A DNA stretch of 64,000 nt. It comes from Nocardia bovistercoris. GTDB taxonomy: Bacteria; Actinomycetota; Actinomycetes; Mycobacteriales; Mycobacteriaceae. This document shows, one piece after another, positions 61,560 to 64,000 of this stretch. The stretch covers positions 62,001 to 126,000 of the forward strand of contig NZ_JADMLG010000012.1 in NCBI RefSeq assembly GCF_015674855.1, read 5' to 3'. Both the position numbers and the translations under genes were made by a program. Each line of letters opens with the position of its first letter. Position 1 is the stretch's first letter. The notes under the pieces were generated by a model. It searched no databases, was not told where the DNA came from, and worked only from the letters and a program-made list of their open reading frames with translations.

Positions 61560-62228
61560 TCAGTCCGCGGTGACGAACGCCAGGAAGCGGTCGGCGAGGA
61601 TTTCGATAACCAGCGGGTCGTCGGCCACGCCGGAGGCCAAGGCCGCATGGCTGCTCTGGTCGAGTATCTCGTAGAGCAGCAGCCACGCCTCGAGCCATCG
61701 TCGCCGCTGGGCCGGATTGTCGGGGTCGACGCGGAAAGCGGGGATCGAGATGCCGAGCGCACGGATGAGATCGGCGATGAATCGCTGTGCGCGCGGGGTG
61801 AAATCGCCGTCGTCGGCGGTGGCTTGGGCGAAGACCCGCAGCAGCCTGCTGTCGGCTTGATCGGCTTCGAATATGGTTGTGATCCAGTCGATCACGCAGC
61901 GTCGTTGCCTGCTGTCCACGGTCGTGATGCGCAGATAGAGCGGCATCGCGGATTCGGCGGCGCTTTCGAACAGATGTGCCGCCAGATCGGCTTTTCCTCG
62001 GAAGTGCCGGTAGAAGGTCATGCGGCTCACCTGGGCGTTTGTCGCGATGTCCTCGACGGAGACGCTGAAGTAGCCCCGTTCGCACAAACTCTTCGCCGCG
62101 GCGGCGAGTATGCGAGCGCGACTGTCCTGTTTGCGTTGCCGATGGAAGGCGACCAGGCCTGCGACGCGCGGATCCGGGATATCGCCGTCGTCAGGCGTTC
62201 TGTGAACCCGCTCCGGCCCGGTCGCCAT
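61560..62228 (-). CDS. TetR-family transcriptional regulator
   Basis: 222 residues. TetR domain: RARILAAAAKSLCERGYFSV, then AQVSRMTFYRHFRGKADLA. The C-terminal part is helical (WLEAWLLLYEILDQS). It begins only 4 bases after the stop of the D-aminoacylase-like gene on the same strand, so it is cotranscribed with it. It could control that operon and, alternatively to the regulator at 23715, the TGAAC-N4-GTTCA site in front of the hotdog gene. Confidence 0.9.
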   Translation of the reverse strand: MATGPERVHRTPDDGDIPDPRVAGLVAFHRQRKQDSRARILAAAAKSLCERGYFSVSVEDIATNAQVSRMTFYRHFRGKADLAAHLFESAAESAMPLYLRITTVDSRQRRCVIDWITTIFEADQADSRLLRVFAQATADDGDFTPRAQRFIADLIRALGISIPAFRVDPDNPAQRRRWLEAWLLLYEILDQSSHAALASGVADDPLVIEILADRFLAFVTAD

Positions 62229-62232
62229 ATAC

Positions 62233-63975
62233 CTACTGGGACGCCGCGGCGATCACGCCGCTTTTCTCGGGACCGACGAACTCGCCGGGGAAACGTCCGG
62301 TGAACGCGCCGTTGTCGAAGGTCGGCACGCCGTTGACCAGTGTGATCCGCATCGGCGCCGCAGCGCGCGTGTACCGGTAGGTGCGGCCGCCGCGTCCGTC
62401 CCATACGTCGTAGATCTTCTCTTCGGGGCGCCGCTCGATCTCGTCGAGGTCGAAGACGGTGATGTCGGCGACCTTTCCGACTTCGAGCGTGCCCCGCTGG
62501 TTCAGCCCGAAGAAGGCGGCGAGTTTGCCGGTCAGCACGTGGACGCCTTCCTCGATCGTGAGCAGGCCCCGATCCCGGACGAAATCGGTCAGCAGGTACA
62601 CGTTGTCACCGGCTCCGCAGAACATCTTGCCATGCGCGCCCGCGTCGGAGATGTTGCCCACCGAGTTGGGATCCCGCAGCAATTCGAGCATGACGGACTC
62701 GTCGACCTCCCAGGACCGCTTGTGGACGACGGATTCGGTGCCGTTCTTGAGTACCCAGTCGGCCAGCGCGTCGGAAGCGTGCCCGATGCCGGTCTGCGCC
62801 ATGTAGTCGGCCAGTGTCAGCCCGACCGGGCCCCACCCGGTTTCGCTTTCACGCAAGGTGAGCGCGGAGGGGTCGTGCAGGTAGGAGTGGCTGTAGGCGC
62901 CGTCCCAGGCGACGCGTGCCTTGTCCAGCCAGGTCGGGTCCGACAGCATCGCGCTCTTCTCGCCCCAGGTCGGGGCGTCGATCATGGTCTGCCACACCTG
63001 ATTGCCGTTCTGGGCGAAAACCAGGGTGCGCCCGAAGTTGATCACCGAGGTCGGCGAGACGTGGTGGTAGCCGGTGTGGAAATCGAGGCCATCGGCCTTG
63101 AACCGCTCGTGCAGTTCCTTCGAGCGCTTGCCGATCTCGGCCTGGAATTTCAGGGTCGGAAGTCCGGCCCACTGCATGCGAACGCCTGCGCGCGCGGCGA
63201 TGCGGCCGAGTCGCTCGGTCTGCTCGGGTCCGGTCATCCGCATGAAGTGGTCGACGATCACCTGGAAGGTCGCGCCGTCGTGGCGAGCCAGCACACCCAG
63301 CAGCGCTTCGTATTCGGCATCGTCGGCCAACTGGGACGGCAGCGGGCGGTCGTGCTTGTCGTAGTCCAGTTGATTCGACGAGAACCCGATGGCGCCCGCG
63401 GCCAGGGCGTCGTCGAGCAGGACGCACATCTGCTGGATCTCATCCGGGGTCGCGGTGCGTTTCCACGCTTCCTGGCCCATCACCGTCAAACGGATCGGGA
63501 TGTGGCCGCAGAATGCCGCGAAGTTGACCGGCACCCGGACGTTGCGCTGCATCGATGTCTTGTATTCGCTCCACAGGCTCCAATCCCACGGAACGAGTTT
63601 CTTCATCGGCTCCTCCGGGATGTCCTCGAAGAAGTTGAAGATGTCGATGAGGTCTTCCTGATCAACGGGATTCGGGGGCGCGGGCGCCATCGAGAAGGCG
63701 CAGTTGCCGTTGATGGAGGTCGTGACACCGTAGGCGGGCAGGGGCTCCATGTTCGGCGACCACCACACACCGCCGTCCCAGTGATTGTGGGTCTCGATGA
63801 AGCCGGGAGTGACGTAGCAGCCGCGCGCGTCGACTACCCGTTCGCCTGCCGCCGCCTCGAGGTCTGTTCCGATCTCGGTGATGCGGCCGTCATCGACCCT
63901 GACGTCCGCGTCGTAGGCCAGAGCCCCGGTTCCGTCGACCACGGTTCCGCCCTTGATCAGCAAGTGGAATCGCAT
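62233..63975 (-). CDS. D-aminoacylase-like amidohydrolase
   Basis: 580 residues from ATG 63975 (CAGGAGG upstream). The metal site is FIETHNHWDGG (HxH present, unlike the amidohydrolase at 2875), followed by a Cys in NGNCAFSMAP, the metal-bridging Cys position of N-acyl-D-amino-acid deacylases. Later blocks are HTGYHHVSPTSVINFG and the Asp in NISDAGAHGKMF. Family members hydrolyse N-acyl amino acids, dihydropyrimidines or related amides; many actinobacterial ones are of unknown specificity. First gene of a two-gene operon with TetR. Confidence 0.92.
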   Translation of the reverse strand: MRFHLLIKGGTVVDGTGALAYDADVRVDDGRITEIGTDLEAAAGERVVDARGCYVTPGFIETHNHWDGGVWWSPNMEPLPAYGVTTSINGNCAFSMAPAPPNPVDQEDLIDIFNFFEDIPEEPMKKLVPWDWSLWSEYKTSMQRNVRVPVNFAAFCGHIPIRLTVMGQEAWKRTATPDEIQQMCVLLDDALAAGAIGFSSNQLDYDKHDRPLPSQLADDAEYEALLGVLARHDGATFQVIVDHFMRMTGPEQTERLGRIAARAGVRMQWAGLPTLKFQAEIGKRSKELHERFKADGLDFHTGYHHVSPTSVINFGRTLVFAQNGNQVWQTMIDAPTWGEKSAMLSDPTWLDKARVAWDGAYSHSYLHDPSALTLRESETGWGPVGLTLADYMAQTGIGHASDALADWVLKNGTESVVHKRSWEVDESVMLELLRDPNSVGNISDAGAHGKMFCGAGDNVYLLTDFVRDRGLLTIEEGVHVLTGKLAAFFGLNQRGTLEVGKVADITVFDLDEIERRPEEKIYDVWDGRGGRTYRYTRAAAPMRITLVNGVPTFDNGAFTGRFPGEFVGPEKSGVIAAASQ

Positions 63976-64000
63976 TGGCTGCCTCCTGTTTCGCCTGGAA

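Overview
The window is GC-rich (roughly two thirds G+C) DNA from an actinobacterium. A Corynebacteriales/Nocardia- or Rhodococcus-like host fits best. The reasons are a luciferase-like F420-type oxidoreductase, acyl-CoA dehydrogenases in the split and fused forms known from steroid side-chain degradation, DUF35/thiolase pairs, the start of a mycofactocin-type short-chain dehydrogenase, and frequent GTG starts with 4-base ATGA/GTGA overlaps. This assignment is inference; no rRNA, tRNA or housekeeping gene is present. No CRISPR array and no intact insertion sequence were seen.

Layout. (1) 1-7191, plus strand: a tight catabolic operon with two paralogous ~110-residue proteins of unknown function flanking a TauD-type dioxygenase and a Rieske oxygenase, then an amidohydrolase whose usual HxH metal motif reads ExN, an EthD-like protein, an aldehyde dehydrogenase and an acyl-CoA dehydrogenase. 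(2) 7377-9411: FAD monooxygenase divergent from a TetR regulator that carries an extra recombinase-type HTH; two identical-arm operators lie between them. (3) 9641-16583: thioesterase, then a minus-strand operon (SDR, ThDP enzyme, SnoaL-like protein, MFS transporter) behind a promoter with several dyads, with a TetR gene upstream. (4) 17080-31621: PhyH dioxygenase, DoxX remnant, SDR/thiolase operon divergent from acyl-CoA synthetase/DUF35-thiolase fusion, TetR, CaiB-type CoA transferase, P450 remnant, phosphotriesterase-like lactonase, ferredoxin reductase and a 976-residue FAD/FeS oxidoreductase. (5) 31618-40414, mostly minus strand: truncated SDR and truncated esterase meeting at a junction, BVMO, PucR-type regulator, enoyl-CoA hydratase, DUF427, thioesterase and a split acyl-CoA dehydrogenase pair. 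(6) 40551-53444, plus strand: DUF35, thiolase, fused double acyl-CoA dehydrogenase, LLM oxidoreductase, CoA transferase, two acyl-CoA dehydrogenases, SDR, TetR, thiolase, ArsR, enoyl-CoA hydratase. (7) 53463-58543: branched-chain-type ABC importer with a fused permease, divergent from its lipoprotein binding protein. (8) 58614-63975: SnoaL-like protein, acyl-CoA synthetase remnant, large palindrome, double-hotdog protein, TetR and a D-aminoacylase-like amidohydrolase.

How it works together. The genes describe import of an organic acid or similar carbon source (ABC importer, MFS), oxygenase attack (Rieske, TauD, PhyH, FAD monooxygenase, BVMO), hydrolysis (amidohydrolases, lactonase, esterase), CoA activation (synthetase, two family III CoA transferases) and beta-oxidation-like breakdown of a bulky acyl chain (six acyl-CoA dehydrogenase genes, two crotonases, SDRs, four thiolase-type proteins). 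The substrates cannot be read from the sequence. Two repeated DNA motifs, TGAAY-N4-GTTCA and a GACGTC-centred element followed by TAnAAT, tie distant operons into probable regulons. At least six decayed genes (DoxX, P450, SDR, esterase, a TetR/thioesterase chimera, acyl-CoA synthetase) show that the region has been rearranged repeatedly.
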